From assembly GCA_947481685.1 (NCBI GenBank), contig CANKHA010000004.1:87268-151267 (forward strand): a stretch of 64,000 nt of DNA. Reading direction: 5' to 3'. Under the pieces are notes generated by a model. It ran no database searches. It saw nothing but the letters and a program-made list of their open reading frames with translations, and had not been told where the DNA came from. The stretch's first letter is position 1. Each line of letters opens with the position of its first letter. A program made the translations under genes and the position numbers. This DNA comes from Bradyrhizobiaceae bacterium (GTDB lineage: Bacteria; Pseudomonadota; Alphaproteobacteria; Rhizobiales; Xanthobacteraceae). Of this stretch, positions 63,495 to 64,000 are shown in pieces.

Positions 63495-63569
63495 TGGGGC
63501 GTCGCCAAGTGGTAAGGCAGTGGATTTTGATTCCACCATACGGAGGTTCGAATCCTCCCGCCCCAGCCA
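63495..63569 (+). tRNA. tRNA-Gln (anticodon TTG)
   Basis: A 75-base tRNA with acceptor arms TGGGGCG and CGCCCCA, encoded GCCA end, and a D-arm GCCAAGTGGTAAGGC. The anticodon arm is GTGGA-TTTTGAT-TCCAC, giving TTG at 63527-63529, so it decodes CAA and CAG. The T-arm contains GGTTCGAATCC. It is followed by an intrinsic terminator at 63613. Confidence 0.97.
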
Positions 63570-63612
63570 GCCAGTGTGCGATTTTGAGAATTTATTTCTC
63601 CGACGCTAGAAA

Positions 63613-63635
63613 GGCCCGCTAACTGCGGGCTTTTT
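63613..63635 (+). terminator. Intrinsic terminator after tRNA-Gln
   Basis: GCCCGC (63614-63619) and GCGGGC (63625-63630) form a stem with a 5-base loop, followed by TTTTT. It lies about 45 bases after the tRNA 3' end and should end its transcript. Confidence 0.85.
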
Positions 63636-64000
63636 GCGATGTCAAAAATCTCTGAGAGACTCGTTGTCGAACTTTTGGCCCCGATATTCCCAAAAGTCTC
63701 TACGCATCATAAGGAGAATTGCCATTTTCTGGAGACTCGACGTAGAGACCGAAGAATAAACACTGCGGGGTGGGGTTGCCAGTGTAATTGGTGCCTGACT
63801 CGTCGACTTAATCTCGATCTGTTCGATTAGCTGCACTCCAATTTCATGCCCGCGATTCAATTGGTTTTTTGGTTTCAAAATTTGTTCGAACGATTGGGTG
63901 CACGACCTGGGATTTAGCTCGCTCGCCTGTTCGACGCTTCCGGAGATGAAGGCGGTTGTTGACGTAGTTGTGACCAACGGCGACGGGGAGACGGCTACAA
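63636..64000. other. Lower-GC region after tRNA-Gln with no supported gene
   Basis: This segment is visibly lower in GC than the window average. Two overlapping short open frames on opposite strands (about 63639-63830 rightward and 63642-63977 leftward) were examined, but neither has a recognisable domain, ribosome site or sensible composition. It may be the left edge of an inserted element at the tRNA. Confidence 0.4.

Noticed and set aside
63639..63977. Two overlapping short open frames after tRNA-Gln
   Set aside because: They lie on opposite strands, neither shows a recognisable domain or ribosome site, and the composition looks random.

Overview
The window is GC-rich and densely coded, with Rhizobiales-type (Hyphomicrobiales) gene families and gene orders. 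It probably comes from a Bradyrhizobium, Rhodopseudomonas or Afipia-like alphaproteobacterium. This is inferred from the nadA-nadB-nadC operon with a nearby NadQ-type regulator, the xseB-dxs-tlyA neighbourhood, DUF1127, TIGR02301 and DUF898 proteins, and recurring palindromic intergenic repeats. It reads as a chromosomal core region. No transposase, phage gene or CRISPR array was seen.

Layout. 1-2.8 kb: 3' part of ppdK and a coupled membrane protein. 2.9-8 kb: a SleB-type wall hydrolase, convergent with the NAD de novo operon nadA-nadB-nadC. The operon starts next to a perfect inverted repeat. 8-14.7 kb: an MFS transporter plus AcuI-like reductase pair, then a leftward run ygfZ, tag, HD hydrolase, phosphatase and nadQ. 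14.8-22.2 kb: pyrC, a two-receiver regulator, small conserved proteins, a Nudix hydrolase, an SRAP protein, a FAD oxidase and tsaC. 22.2-26.7 kb: a PQQ-type sugar dehydrogenase, tRNA-Pro(CGG), a secreted carboxypeptidase-like/haem motif/propeller fusion and an MBL hydrolase. 26.8-35.3 kb: a DUF2846 protein, a DUF898/M48/DUF1499 membrane cluster, a LysR regulator, DUF1127 coupled to an extensin-like protein, a class III aminotransferase and a Tat-exported phosphoesterase.

35.3-46.6 kb: an L,D-transpeptidase, a probable frameshifted small gene, corA, an SDR, two related hairpin repeats, pdxH, a lipoprotein with a hexanucleotide repeat, a J-domain protein, an ECF sigma/anti-sigma pair, fabI, a phosphoglycerate-mutase-like phosphatase, aroC and ribB. 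46.6-54.5 kb: a DUF1194 protein, a 23S-type uracil methyltransferase and tlyA, a DUF6496 protein, a MATE exporter, dxs, xseB and an HDAC-like amidohydrolase. 54.5-64 kb is more accessory: a substrate-binding protein, an SDR, an acyl-CoA dehydrogenase, a secreted hydrolase, an A+T-rich membrane gene fused to the tail of an aldo/keto reductase paralogue, the intact aldo/keto reductase, tRNA-Gln(TTG), and a lower-GC edge with no supported gene.

Functionally, the window covers cofactor synthesis (NAD, PLP salvage, riboflavin, isoprenoid precursors), chorismate and pyrimidine steps, fatty-acid reduction, RNA modification and envelope remodelling. The features most worth a second look are the NadQ/operator pair, the cytochrome-motif/Vgb-like fusion, the degenerate RibA half of RibB, the frameshifted small ORF near 36.4 kb, the CTAG-bounded hairpin pair near 38.9 kb, and the three-copy palindromic repeat, one copy of which carries two further palindromes.
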